A stretch of DNA of 47,777 nucleotides. Origin: Balneolales bacterium. GTDB lineage: Bacteria > Bacteroidota > Rhodothermia > Balneolales > Natronogracilivirgulaceae. A model generated the notes under the pieces. That model made no database searches. It saw nothing but the letters and a program-made list of their open reading frames with translations, and had not been told where the DNA came from. The position numbers were made by a program, and so were the translations under genes. This document shows, in pieces, positions 1-8,675 of the stretch. Numbering within the stretch: position 1 is the first letter of the stretch; each line of letters begins with the position of its first letter. The stretch covers positions 1-47,777 of the forward strand of contig SKNT01000149.1 of NCBI GenBank assembly GCA_007120385.1, given 5' to 3'.

Positions 1-1446
1 GGCAAGCCGCTGCGGTTTGTCGCCCGCGAGATGGAGATCGGCGAAGGGTCGATGTCCATTCCCGGCCGTGACTACTATATCCTGTCAGCGCACGGACCGG
101 TCGCATCCACCCTGACCGACACCCTGGCAATCGGCGACACGCTCAGTGTGACCATGACATTCAACGAACGCGTCACCGGCACCATTGCCGTTGATACGCT
201 GGAGATGGCCTTGACCGGACGCAACATCAACCGATCCACCAACTTTCTGGTGCTCTACGACAACTGGCGTGGCAACACGACCGGAACCAACGAGTTCGGC
301 AATGAAATCCTGCTTGAGCCCATAACCGAACTGACCTACAACGGGACGACCGACCTGGTGGTCGTAAAGCAGGAGCACAATATCGGGAATATGGAAATCC
401 CGCTGGGACATGTGGTCGTTTCGGGACACGGCGATGCCCGTACGTTCCTGCAGGAAAACGTCTCTGTGGGCGATACGGTGCGTCTTGACCTGCAGACCGA
501 CGCCCTGGAAGCGTATGTGGCACAGCTCATGGGCGGAGGTCCGCGCCTGATCACTGACGGACAGCTTCCCCCTACCTTTGAAGGGCTCGAGGGATTCCAG
601 TTTTCGCACAACATGTACCGGCACCCGCGCTCGGCAGTGGGCATCAGCGAGGACGAGGGTCGCGTCTGGTTTGTCGTGGTTGACGGACGCCAGACGGCAA
701 GCCGGGGGGCGACCATGCAGGAGATGGCCGAGATCATGAAGGGCTTCGGGGCCTGGAATGCCGTGAACCTGGACGGCGGCGGCTCCAGCACCCTGATCGT
801 CAATGACGAGTGGGTGCACCGTCCCACCGACTCCGACTGGCAGAGAGGGGTAGCCAACGCATTGATCGCCATTTCCGAGCCGTACGACGGCGAGGTTTTC
901 GGCCACATCCGCATCCATCCGAAACAGAAACAGGTAGAGCCCGGGGAGAACTTCAATTTCTTCGTTCATGGGTACGACCTTTGGAACGACCCGATGGAAA
1001 TACCCCAGGGTGATGTCTCCTGGGAGACGGGCGGCGGCCTTGACGCGGAATACGGTCGCGGCGGATTCCTGGCCAACGGAATCAGCGAAGGATATGTGGT
1101 TGCCCATTACCAGGATGCCGCCGATACGGCCTACGTTTCCATTGTGGATGATGTCTCGGCCGGGGATCAGGAGGAGCTGCCGACGCGCTACCAGCTGGCC
1201 CAGAACTATCCGAACCCGTTCAACCCGGACACCCGCATCCGTTTTGAACTTCCGGAGCAGGCCCATGTGCGGCTGACCGTTTACGACATCCTCGGCCGGC
1301 CGGTGCGGGTGCTGGTCCGCGAAGAGCGCCAGCCGGGTGTCCACACTGTTACTTTCGACGCTTCCGGACTGGCATCGGGAACCTACATTTATGAAATCAT
1401 GGCCGGGTCGTTCGTGGACCGGAAAAAGATGATGCTGTTGAAGTGA
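1..1446 (+). CDS. T9SS-secreted phosphodiester glycosidase family protein (5' end missing)
   Basis: The reading frame is open to the left edge of the window, so the N-terminus and any signal peptide are missing; the first in-window ATG is at 31. The middle of the protein carries the NAGPA/DUF2233 signature: FVVVDGR followed about 35 residues later by NLDGGGSSTLIVN. This family contains N-acetylglucosamine-1-phosphodiester glycosidases; the actual substrate here is unknown. The last ~85 residues form a type A T9SS sorting domain (NYPNPFNPDTRIRF, VYDILGRPVR, LASGTYIYEI, ending KKMMLLK), which in the Bacteroidota group directs export across the outer membrane and surface attachment. The product is therefore predicted to be extracellular or on the cell surface. 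The gene is followed by a convergent damaged gene, with no clear terminator between them. Confidence 0.88.
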   Translation, partial: GKPLRFVAREMEIGEGSMSIPGRDYYILSAHGPVASTLTDTLAIGDTLSVTMTFNERVTGTIAVDTLEMALTGRNINRSTNFLVLYDNWRGNTTGTNEFGNEILLEPITELTYNGTTDLVVVKQEHNIGNMEIPLGHVVVSGHGDARTFLQENVSVGDTVRLDLQTDALEAYVAQLMGGGPRLITDGQLPPTFEGLEGFQFSHNMYRHPRSAVGISEDEGRVWFVVVDGRQTASRGATMQEMAEIMKGFGAWNAVNLDGGGSSTLIVNDEWVHRPTDSDWQRGVANALIAISEPYDGEVFGHIRIHPKQKQVEPGENFNFFVHGYDLWNDPMEIPQGDVSWETGGGLDAEYGRGGFLANGISEGYVVAHYQDAADTAYVSIVDDVSAGDQEELPTRYQLAQNYPNPFNPDTRIRFELPEQAHVRLTVYDILGRPVRVLVREERQPGVHTVTFDASGLASGTYIYEIMAGSFVDRKKMMLLK

Positions 1447-1555
1447 AAGGTCTCTGACTTCCTGATCCTGGTAAAATCCAATAAAACCAACCGCCCAAAG
1501 ATGCGGAAGTTCTATTTCACCGGTTTCAAAATCTTCAAAAAATATTCTCCCATCC

Positions 1556-2693
1556 TCATCCGGCCCCCCTTCCCATTCCGGGCAGCGCACATACCAGCAG
1601 GTCGGAGTCCGTCATGGAAGCCTCTTTCAGTGGTTTCACACCCTGCTCGAACCACTCCTCGAAAAGCGGGTAAAGCAAATCAACAGGGATTTTTCCTGTA
1701 TCATAGCCGTTCAGCACACCAAAAGCCGACTTGGCCAATATCACTGACATCTGCTGCACAACCTGTTTCCTGACTTCACATGCCTCGAGGGCAAGTTGAT
1801 CGGCACGGTCCTGTTCCGTTGATCCGCCCAACCCGTACCCGCTGAAACTCATTATGTGCATATGTACCTGGTTTCCATCCATCAAATAGGGATACATGTG
1901 AAAATCCGTCCCCGAATCATCATAGCTGAATCCGGTGACCGGACCGTCGTTGTCTTCAACCAGAAACGCCAACCGGTTGTTCCTGCTCAAATACACCTGA
2001 ATCACATCCTCTGCAAGCGTAAGCGGCAGTTCCTCGGTGTTGTACCGTGCCCTGGTGACTCTGATCATGTACCCCGGGTCATACTGATCCAGTACGCTGA
2101 GATCCTGTATGGTGCTGAGGATGATCTGATTTCGGTCCTCCCGGGTGCCCGGATGAACCGACATGACCGGGCCGCCTTGCGGAGTTGCGCGACCCAGTTT
2201 CATGAGCCGGATCGTCTGCGGCTCTGCCCCGGCCGTCCGCAGCAAAATAGATGCCTGTGGGCAAATGGGAAAGATTCAGGTTCAGGGTATAGAACCCCGC
2301 TGACAGGGAGACGCTTTTGGATGCAACATGCTGGCCCAGAATGTTGTATACCATCAGCGTGTGAGATTCGGCACCCGGCAGACCCATTTCGACGCTCATG
2401 CGGTCAATGAAGGGATTGGGATAGTTTTCGGACAAGTAAAATTCACCGGGAATCCCCGGCTGCTCTTGCTGCGTGCCAGTGGGGGCAGAGGTGAAAAAAG
2501 CCCGGCCATCGCTCAAGGTGTGCATCGAGTCCGCAGCCACATGATTACGGAAAAGGATAACCTTGGCATCTTCCAGCGGAGCGCCGGTGTAGCTGTCAAG
2601 TACCAGAACTTCCACGGTGCCCGTACTCCGGGAAAGAGCATCCGTCTGATTCATTGCAAACAGAAATACTGCGAGCCAAATCATGCGTTTCAT
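1556..2693 (-). pseudogene. Frameshifted secreted protein with internal T9SS-like domain
   Basis: Two overlapping - strand frames form one gene. The first half, from ATG at 2693 with a G-rich ribosome binding stretch just upstream, has a signal peptide (MKRMIWLAVFLFAM), a carboxypeptidase-regulatory-like beta domain (VEVLVLDSYTGAPLEDAKV) and a T9SS-like domain (NYPNPFIDRMSVEM, VYNILGQHV, LPTGIYF). After GIYF the natural continuation LRTAGAEPQTIRLMKLG lies in the next frame, so one extra base is present near 2243, beside a T4 run. The second frame continues for about 200 further residues of no recognised family and ends at 1556. This is either a true pseudogene, a sequencing error at the homopolymer, or translational frameshifting; it cannot be decided from one sequence. 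A T9SS-type domain followed by 200 more residues is unusual, because the domain is normally C-terminal. Confidence 0.7.
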
Positions 2694-2917
2694 AGCATTG
2701 CCCCCCAAACCGGTTTAGGTGAATTTGACCTGTATCCGGAATAAACCGAAATGCCTGGTTATCCGAGCATCATAAGTTGTTGTTTTATATATAATAAACA
2801 ATTATATAAATTCAAGATTTTCACAATGGATTTCCGGTAAAACTGTCTCCCTTTTTATCAATGAATTTCCTTATCTTTTAAAGTTTGTAACTGTACAGCA
2901 GCTTTATTGATTTTCCT
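2694..2917. promoter_or_regulatory. AT-rich divergent intergenic region before nusB
   Basis: This region separates the damaged surface-protein gene (- strand) from nusB (+ strand). It is strikingly AT-rich around 2775-2825, unlike the GC-rich genes around it, and should hold the promoters of both directions. A TATCTTTT box at 2872-2879 differs by one base from the Bacteroidota -7 element TAnnTTTG and would suit nusB. No convincing -33 partner was found. Confidence 0.35.
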
Positions 2918-3637
2918 ATGTCCAACCGGCGTCAAATCCGGGAAACCGTCATGCAGGCGCTTTATGCGTTCACAGTCGGTGGTTTTTCCCTGGAACATGT
3001 TCTTGACACTATAATAAAACCCGAACTTCGGGATGATGGCATCGGCCGAGATTTCGCCGAGCGTCTTTTCCTGCGCACTGCAGACAACCGGGAACGGACC
3101 GATGAGATAATCCGGGACCATATCTCCAATTGGGAAATCGGACGACTGGCAGTAGTGGACCGCGTCATCCTCCAGATGGCCATAACGGAAATACTCACCT
3201 TTGAAGACATCCCTGCAAAGGTCACCATCAATGAAGCCATCGAGATTGCCAAGAAATACTCCACTTCGGGATCCGGACCCTTTGTGAATGGAATCCTCGA
3301 TGCCGTTGTGCTTACACTTCACAATGACGGCGTCCTGAACAAACAGGGACGGGGGCTCGTGGATCTTCCCGCACGAAAAAGAAAATCCCGGAAAAGAGAC
3401 GGAATCGATGCCGACCGTCCAGCGGATCCCGGCGCGCATGATACCGGGCCGGGGCAGGATACTCCGGAATCCGGCGGTTTCGATGCGACAGATCTTCCCG
3501 AAAGCCATGAAGCTGCAGAAAATAATGCACCGGAAACTTCCGATGCACCTGATGCTTCCGATGCACCCGGACCCGAAAAGAAAGGTCCGAAAAAACCCAG
3601 GATCAAACGTCCGCTGAAAAAAAAGAAGAACCCATAG
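2918..3637 (+). CDS. nusB: Transcription antitermination factor NusB with basic C-terminal tail
   Basis: NusB binds boxA RNA together with ribosomal protein S10 and supports antitermination on rRNA operons. Residues 1 to about 140 are a full NusB domain: RRQIRETVMQALYAF at the start, DRVILQMAITEIL in the middle, and INEAIEIAKKYSTSGSGPFVNGILD near the end of the fold. Residues ~145-239 form a low-complexity, probably disordered extension rich in Pro, Asp, Ala and Lys, ending in a Lys-rich block (KRPLKKKKNP). The tail contains a short duplicated DNA unit encoding SDAPDASDAP. Long NusB variants are common in the Bacteroidota group; the function of this tail is unknown. A phosphatase gene follows after 14 bases, so the two are probably cotranscribed. 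Confidence 0.9.
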   Translation: MSNRRQIRETVMQALYAFTVGGFSLEHVLDTIIKPELRDDGIGRDFAERLFLRTADNRERTDEIIRDHISNWEIGRLAVVDRVILQMAITEILTFEDIPAKVTINEAIEIAKKYSTSGSGPFVNGILDAVVLTLHNDGVLNKQGRGLVDLPARKRKSRKRDGIDADRPADPGAHDTGPGQDTPESGGFDATDLPESHEAAENNAPETSDAPDASDAPGPEKKGPKKPRIKRPLKKKKNP

Positions 3638-3651
3638 GATCTCCCTGCCGA

Positions 3652-4347
3652 TTGGAAAAAAGCAACAAAGAACACAACCAGAACGCAGAAAAATACATCG
3701 CCATCGGTGATATCCATGGCTGTGCCAGGTCCCTGAAAGCTCTGCTTGAGGAAATTCGGCCCTACCGTGACCGCATCCATGTCTTCATAGGCGACTACAT
3801 CGACCGGGGACCCGACTCCAAAGGGGTACTGGACTGCGTCATCGAATTCTCCCGTGAGCACCACTGTGTCTTTCTGCGCGGCAACCATGAGAAAATGCTT
3901 TTGGATGCGATCCAGTCCGGAGAGCACACATTCTGGCTGATCAACGGCGGAGTGGAGACTCTGAAATCGTACCGGATAAATGATCCCGCTGAACTGCCCG
4001 CCGACCACAGGGATTTTCTTGAGCAAACCCGTTTGTGGTTTGACACACCTGACTATCTGTTCATCCATGCCGGGCTTGACCCCGGACGCCGTGTAGAGGA
4101 GCTGCTTGCTTTGCCGGATATTGAAAACATGGCTCTTTGGGAGCGCCGCCATGTGCACGAACCGGTGGTGTGGGAAAAACCGGTCGTTTTTGGACACACT
4201 CCTGTCAAAGAGCCGCTCATCAATGACCGCAAAATGGGCATTGATACCGGATGTGTCTTTCCCGATCGCGGCTACGGCCACCTGAGCGCACTGCTCCTCC
4301 CTGAAAAAACCGTCCTCAGCCAGGAATACCTGGATTATTCCCCCTGA
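3652..4347 (+). CDS. Metallophosphoesterase, Ser/Thr protein phosphatase type (PrpA/ApaH-like)
   Basis: This is a calcineurin-like phosphoesterase of the bacterial PPP branch. The metal-binding motifs are all present: GDIHG (residues 19-23), GDYIDRG (about 47-53), GNHE (about 78-81) and the late histidines in HAGLDPG and FGHTPV. Its 231 residues match single-domain bacterial protein phosphatases. Natural substrates are not evident; phosphoprotein or dinucleotide hydrolysis are the usual options. The start is inferred to be TTG at 3652, because no in-frame ATG lies between the stop of nusB and the first phosphatase motif. It sits between nusB and ychF in the same direction and may belong to the nusB transcript. 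Confidence 0.85.
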   Translation: MEKSNKEHNQNAEKYIAIGDIHGCARSLKALLEEIRPYRDRIHVFIGDYIDRGPDSKGVLDCVIEFSREHHCVFLRGNHEKMLLDAIQSGEHTFWLINGGVETLKSYRINDPAELPADHRDFLEQTRLWFDTPDYLFIHAGLDPGRRVEELLALPDIENMALWERRHVHEPVVWEKPVVFGHTPVKEPLINDRKMGIDTGCVFPDRGYGHLSALLLPEKTVLSQEYLDYSP

Positions 4348-4408
4348 TCACATGGATTGAATACGGACGATAGTTAGTTTCTCAAAGTACTTGAATGCAA
4401 AAATTGAT

Positions 4409-5509
4409 ATGAGCCTTAAATGCGGAATTGTCGGATTGCCCAATGTCGGCAAGTCCAGTTTGTTCAACGCCCTCAGCAACGCCGGCGCCGAGGCTGCGAA
4501 CTTCCCCTTTTGCACCATCGATCCGAATGTCGGCATTGTACCGGTGCCGGATACCCGTCAGGACCGGCTTGCCGAGCTGGTCAAACCCCGCATCGTCACC
4601 CCCACCACCATTGAATTTGTGGATATCGCCGGCCTGGTCAAAGGCGCCTCGGAAGGAAAGGGAAAAGGCAACGCCTTCCTTTCGCACATTCGGGAAGTGG
4701 ATCTGATCATCCATGTTGTCCGTTGCTTCGAGGACGATGACGTGGTGCATGTGGAGGGGAGCATCGACCCGATCCGCGATATCGGCACCATTGACACTGA
4801 ACTGCAGTTCAAGGACCTGGAAACACTGGAGCGCAGGGAGGAACGCGTCAAAAAACTGGCCAAGTCCGGAGACAAGACCCTGATGAACCAGCTGCATATG
4901 CTGGCCGGATTGCGCGGGCACATCGAACAGGGCAAATCCGTTCGTTCCTTCAAAGACTGGGATCCGCAGCACCCGGCCTTCAGTGAACTGTTCATGCTCA
5001 CAGCCAAAAAGGTGCTCTATTTGTGCAATGTGGATGAGGCCGACCTGCCCGATGGCGAAGGCAACCATCACGTGATGGCCGTCCGTGAACATGCCCGGCG
5101 GGATGATGCCGAGGCCATTGTGGCCTGTGCCAAAATCGAGGCTGAAATAGCCGAGCTTGACAATGAGGAAAAACGGGAATTCCTGGATTCCATCGGACTG
5201 AAGGAATCCGGCCTCAACCGGCTCATATCGGCTGCCTACAATAAACTGGGGCTCATCACCTTTTTCACGGTCGGCCCAAAGGAAGTGCGTGCCTGGACCG
5301 TCCGCGAAGGCACCAAGGCACCGCAGGCCGCAGGCGTCATCCACTCGGATTTTGAGCGCGGCTTTATCCGGGCCGAAACCATATCCTACCGGGACTTCGA
5401 CCAGCTTGAATCGGAGGCGGCGGCGCGTGAAGCGGGCAAAATGCGTTCGGAAGGACGCGGCTACACCGTAAAAGACGGTGATATCATGCTTTTCCGGTTC
5501 AATGTCTGA
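4409..5509 (+). CDS. ychF: Redox-regulated ATPase YchF (Obg family)
   Basis: YchF/Ola1 is a universally conserved ribosome-associated P-loop nucleotidase of the TRAFAC class that prefers ATP over GTP. The start is the ATG at 4409, giving the family's usual beginning MSLKCGIVGLPNVGKSSLFN; an upstream TTG at 4391 would add six residues without support. The Walker A motif GLPNVGKS is at residues 9-16, the G3 motif is DIAGLVKGAS, and NVDE replaces the NKxD motif, as is typical for this ATP-preferring family. The last ~85 residues are the TGS domain (GLITFFTVGPKEVRAWTV to MLFRFNV). The length of 366 residues is normal. The role in stress response and translation is known for the family only. Confidence 0.95.
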   Translation: MSLKCGIVGLPNVGKSSLFNALSNAGAEAANFPFCTIDPNVGIVPVPDTRQDRLAELVKPRIVTPTTIEFVDIAGLVKGASEGKGKGNAFLSHIREVDLIIHVVRCFEDDDVVHVEGSIDPIRDIGTIDTELQFKDLETLERREERVKKLAKSGDKTLMNQLHMLAGLRGHIEQGKSVRSFKDWDPQHPAFSELFMLTAKKVLYLCNVDEADLPDGEGNHHVMAVREHARRDDAEAIVACAKIEAEIAELDNEEKREFLDSIGLKESGLNRLISAAYNKLGLITFFTVGPKEVRAWTVREGTKAPQAAGVIHSDFERGFIRAETISYRDFDQLESEAAAREAGKMRSEGRGYTVKDGDIMLFRFNV

Positions 5510-5673
5510 CAAGTCCATGTCCATGAACGGCAACAGGCAGCCATGGAATGGAACGGCATACACGTATTTCCGTGCAAATGCGTTACAGCCGGATATTCGT
5601 TGCATCAAACCGTATATTATTACGATTTTCCAGTTTTTACTTGGCACCGATTCGATTAACCACAACCAACTAC

Positions 5674-7632
5674 ATGTCTGACCAGAACATCAGCCAAAAA
5701 CTCACCTTCACCTTTCCCGATGGCAGCAGGAAAACTTTTGATCGCGGGGTTACAGGGTACGAAATCGCACAGTCCATCTCCGGACGCCTTGCCCGTGAAG
5801 CCCTGAGCATTACCGTGGACAATACGGTCCTTGATCTGCACCGGCCTCTGTCTTCCGGCGGCAGGATTGCCATCAATACCTGGGATGATGAGGATGGAAG
5901 GATGGCGTTCTGGCACTCATCGGCACACGTGATGGCCGAAGCCGTGGAAGCCCTGTATCCGGGTGTCAAGCTGGGAATCGGCCCTCCCATCGAACAGGGA
6001 TTCTATTACGATATTGATTTCGGCGACCGTACCATCAGCACCGAAGAACTGCCTGCCATTGAGGAAAAAATGCAGGAGTTGGCGCGTCAGAAAAACCGGT
6101 TCGAGCGGTTCGAAGTCCCCAAGGAAGAAGCGATTGCCCATTACAAGGAAAAAGACGACCCCTACAAACTGGATCTGCTCGGCGGCCTGGAAGACGGCAC
6201 CATCAGCTTTTACAAACAGGGCAATTTCACCGACCTGTGCCGGGGGCCGCACATACCGGACACCGGTGCCATCAAGGCCGTCAAACTGCTGAATACCGCC
6301 GGGGCCTACTGGCGGGGGGATGTCAAAAGCAAGCAGCTCACCCGTATTTACGGGATCAGCTTTCCGAAAAAAAGCATGCTGGATGCCTTTCTACACCAGG
6401 TGGAGGAAGCAAAAAAACGGGATCACAAGAAACTCGGACCCCAGCTCGGCATCTACATGATCGACCGCATGGTGGGAAGCGGCCTGCCCATGTGGCTGCC
6501 CAAAGGAACCATCCTGCGGCGCACCCTGGAAGCTTTTCTGCGGGATGAGCAGCTGCGGCGCGGATACCAGGAAGTGATCACGCCGCACATCGGGAACCTG
6601 GAACTGTACCGCACATCCGGACACTACCCCTACTACAAGGACTCGCAGTTCGCCCCCATGCAGGTGGATGACGAGGGCTATCTGCTCAAGCCCATGAACT
6701 GCCCGCACCACCACCGCATTTACGACAACGAGATGCACAGCTACCGCGATCTGCCCGTGCGGCTTGCGGAATTCGGCACCGTCTACCGCTACGAACAGTC
6801 CGGCGAACTCAACGGCCTGTCACGCGTGCGCGGTTTTACACAGGATGATGCCCACATCTATTGCACGAACGACCAGCTCAAGGATGAGATCATCAATTGT
6901 ATCGATCTTACGCAATTTGTATTCTCTACTTTCAATATGCCCGTTGATATCCGCCTCTCTTTCCGCGATGACAACGATGAGAAGTTCGGTGGCGAACGGG
7001 CATTGTGGGACCGCGCCCAGAGGGAGATTCAGGAAGCTGCAGACGAAATGGGCCTGAAGTACCGTATCGCCGAAGGCGAAGCCAGCTTCTACGGACCGAA
7101 AATCGACTTCATTATCCAGGATGCTCTCGGAAGGAAGTGGCAGCTCGGGACCGTTCAGGTAGATTACGTCATGCCCGAGCGCTTTGACCTCACCTACGTG
7201 GGCCCGGACAACCAGAAGCACCGGCCGGTGATCATCCACAGGGCGCCATTCGGCTCCATGGAGCGATTTACAAGCATATTGATTGAGCATTTCGCGGGCA
7301 ATTTCCCGGTCTGGCTAAGTCCGCAGCAGGCGGTCATCATACCGGTATCCGACCAGTTCAATGATCTGGCAGAAGCGTACCGCAAACAACTCGCCGAAGG
7401 GGGAATCCGGGTACACTGCGACCTCAGGGGAGAACAAATCGGCGCAAAAATACGCAATGCGGAAACCTCCAAGACCCCATACATGTTGATTGTAGGTGAA
7501 AAAGAGAAGCAAAACGGAACAGTTTCTGTTCGAAAGCACAAAAAAGGTGATATCGGAAGCTTTAATTTTTCAGAATTTCTTTCGATAATAAAACGGGAAG
7601 TAACTGAAAAGACGCTCCCGGATGTCGGGTGA
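5674..7632 (+). CDS. thrS: Threonyl-tRNA synthetase
   Basis: This class II synthetase charges tRNA-Thr in the cytoplasm. The order of domains is an N-terminal TGS domain (LTFTFPDGSRKTFDRG), the editing domain with its HxxxH motif in HSSAHVMAEAV, the catalytic core with zinc ligands in MNCPHHHRIY and IHRAPFGSMERF, and the C-terminal anticodon-binding domain (VSDQFNDLAEAYRKQL to SVRKHKKGDIG). The ATG at 5674 gives 652 residues, the usual family length; upstream in-frame starts would add residues with no family match. No Shine-Dalgarno sequence precedes the ATG, only an AC-rich stretch. It leads the thrS-infC-rpmI-rplT block found in many bacteria. I saw no T-box element in the 160-base leader. 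Confidence 0.96.
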   Translation: MSDQNISQKLTFTFPDGSRKTFDRGVTGYEIAQSISGRLAREALSITVDNTVLDLHRPLSSGGRIAINTWDDEDGRMAFWHSSAHVMAEAVEALYPGVKLGIGPPIEQGFYYDIDFGDRTISTEELPAIEEKMQELARQKNRFERFEVPKEEAIAHYKEKDDPYKLDLLGGLEDGTISFYKQGNFTDLCRGPHIPDTGAIKAVKLLNTAGAYWRGDVKSKQLTRIYGISFPKKSMLDAFLHQVEEAKKRDHKKLGPQLGIYMIDRMVGSGLPMWLPKGTILRRTLEAFLRDEQLRRGYQEVITPHIGNLELYRTSGHYPYYKDSQFAPMQVDDEGYLLKPMNCPHHHRIYDNEMHSYRDLPVRLAEFGTVYRYEQSGELNGLSRVRGFTQDDAHIYCTNDQLKDEIINCIDLTQFVFSTFNMPVDIRLSFRDDNDEKFGGERALWDRAQREIQEAADEMGLKYRIAEGEASFYGPKIDFIIQDALGRKWQLGTVQVDYVMPERFDLTYVGPDNQKHRPVIIHRAPFGSMERFTSILIEHFAGNFPVWLSPQQAVIIPVSDQFNDLAEAYRKQLAEGGIRVHCDLRGEQIGAKIRNAETSKTPYMLIVGEKEKQNGTVSVRKHKKGDIGSFNFSEFLSIIKREVTEKTLPDVG

Positions 7633-7648
7633 CCGCTATCATAAGTAC

Positions 7649-7701
7649 TTTCGTCATGAGCAGCGGGGCCAAACCAGCTACCGCAGCCTGCAATGACGAA
7701 A
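7649..7701 (+). promoter_or_regulatory. Inverted repeat in the thrS-infC spacer, possible mRNA control element
   Basis: Nine bases, TTTCGTCAT (7649-7657), are exactly complementary to ATGACGAAA (7693-7701). The 35-base interior holds a smaller GCGG/CCGC pair (7663-7666 with 7681-7684). There is no U-run after the stem, so a simple terminator is unlikely. It lies just upstream of the infC ribosome binding site, where L20- or IF3-dependent control acts in other bacteria. Function here is inference from position. Confidence 0.4.
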
Positions 7702-7721
7702 CGACGTTTACATAAACAAAT

Positions 7722-7739
7722 AAAGGAGAAACAACCATC
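7722..7739 (+). promoter_or_regulatory. Strong ribosome binding site and AUC start codon of infC
   Basis: AAAGGAG at 7722-7728 is followed after 8 bases by ATC at 7737-7739. It is the clearest Shine-Dalgarno sequence noticed in the window; most other genes have none. It fixes the infC start, since the frame has a stop at 7713 and no ATG, GTG or TTG between that stop and 7791. Confidence 0.75.
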
Positions 7740-8291
7740 GGAAAACGATTCAAAAGTCATGCCGTTCGCAAATCTGTCCCAAAAGAACGAGTGAATGAGG
7801 CTATCCGGGCTGACGTGGTACGTGTCATAAAGCCCGATGATGAGCACGCCATCCTTCCGGTTGGGCAGGCCATCGAATTGGCTTACAGCCTGAATCTTGA
7901 TCTGGTCGAGGTGGCACCCAATGCCGCTCCTCCTGTATGCAAGATAATGGACCACGGAAAGTACCTTTTCGAGAAAAAGAAAAAGGAAAAAGAAGCGAAA
8001 AAGAAACAGCATGTCGTTGTTTTAAAGGAATTGCGCTTTCGTCCGCAAACCGATGACCACGACTATGAATTCAAGAAGCGCCATGCCGAGGGTTTCCTCA
8101 AGGAGGGAAACAAGGTGAAAGCAACGGTCCAGTTCAAGGGACGGGACATCATTTACAGCGACCAGGGAAAAAAGCTTCTGGATCGCTTTGTCAATGACCT
8201 TGAGGATCTCGGAAAAGTGGAGTCACCGGCCAAATTGGAAGGAAAAAGGATGTCACTTGTGCTCGCACCGATCAAGGGTCCGGGTTCCTGA
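7737..8291 (+). CDS. infC: Translation initiation factor IF-3, AUC start
   Basis: IF-3 binds the 30S subunit and rejects non-canonical start codons and initiator mismatches. The protein shows the family order: N-domain (VNEAIRADVVRVI, ILPVGQAIELAYSLNLDLVEVAPNA), a Lys/Glu-rich linker helix (FEKKKKEKEAKKK), and the C-domain (LKELRFRPQTDDHDYEFK, KVKATVQFKGRD). A GTG at 7791 would leave out the conserved residues before VNEAIR. The strong ribosome binding site instead points to ATC at 7737, giving 184 residues with a basic N-terminus read as (M)GKRFKSHAVRKSVPKER. Non-canonical infC starts (AUU in E. coli, AUC in Myxococcus) are the known basis of autoregulation, because IF-3 represses initiation at such codons. 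The same logic is inferred here. Confidence 0.93.
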   Translation: MGKRFKSHAVRKSVPKERVNEAIRADVVRVIKPDDEHAILPVGQAIELAYSLNLDLVEVAPNAAPPVCKIMDHGKYLFEKKKKEKEAKKKQHVVVLKELRFRPQTDDHDYEFKKRHAEGFLKEGNKVKATVQFKGRDIIYSDQGKKLLDRFVNDLEDLGKVESPAKLEGKRMSLVLAPIKGPGS

Positions 8292-8379
8292 TCTCCTGAA
8301 CAATCCCGGCAAACCCTTCTTCCCTGTCGCATGCCACGGGAATGCGGTGCTGCTGTCCCGGTTAGCTTCGATTTAAAAG

Positions 8380-8410
8380 TTGCTGCTGAGCGGCATTTTT
8401 TTTACTTTAG
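8380..8410 (+). promoter_or_regulatory. Candidate promoter of rpmI-rplT
   Basis: TTG at 8380-8382 and TACTTTAG at 8403-8410 are 20 bases apart. This fits the Bacteroidota pattern of a -33 TTG box and a -7 TAnnTTTG box with one mismatch. The start codon of rpmI is 37 bases downstream. It would allow the two ribosomal protein genes to be transcribed more strongly than infC. Confidence 0.4.
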
Positions 8411-8447
8411 GTACTTGCAAATTTTTAACCAATTTTTCGGGTTAATC

Positions 8448-8645
8448 ATGCCTAAAATGAAAACCGTAAGCGGCGCCAAAAAGCGTTTCAAGACTACCGG
8501 AACCGGTAAACTGAAACGGAAAAAAGCGTACGCCAGTCACATTCTCACCAAAAAGTCACCAAAAAGGAAGCGTAATCTGCGTACGGCAACCCTGGTCGCC
8601 AAAGTCGATTTGCCGCGCATGCGCAGCCTGCTTCCCAATTCCTGA
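8448..8645 (+). CDS. rpmI: 50S ribosomal protein L35
   Basis: The 65-residue protein begins [20 protein letters not shown] and continues with the basic stretch [22 protein letters not shown], the L35 pattern. The ATG at 8448 gives the standard family length; a longer upstream frame is not coding. L35 is a small basic protein of the large subunit. It is placed between infC and rplT, the conserved order, with 156 bases before it and 30 bases after it. No Shine-Dalgarno sequence is visible upstream of the ATG. Confidence 0.96.
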   Translation: MPKMKTVSGAKKRFKTTGTGKLKRKKAYASHILTKKSPKRKRNLRTATLVAKVDLPRMRSLLPNS

Positions 8646-8675
8646 TTTTTTACGAACCATTAACTTACTGAACAA

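Noticed and set aside
85-1590. Long - strand open frame opposite the phosphodiester glycosidase gene
   Set aside because: It has no recognisable domain or composition of a real protein and lies fully antisense to a gene with clear motifs; GC-rich codon use leaves such shadow frames.
3319-4281. 320-codon - strand open frame across nusB and the phosphatase gene
   Set aside because: It spans two recognised genes on the other strand and has low-complexity content derived from the nusB tail.
5510-5673. T-box or tRNA-like operator before thrS
   Set aside because: I found no T-box sequence, no terminator/antiterminator pair and no convincing anticodon-arm mimic.
7791-8291. GTG start of infC at 7791
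   Set aside because: It would remove the basic N-terminus and has no ribosome binding site, while AAAGGAG precedes ATC at 7737 at the right distance.
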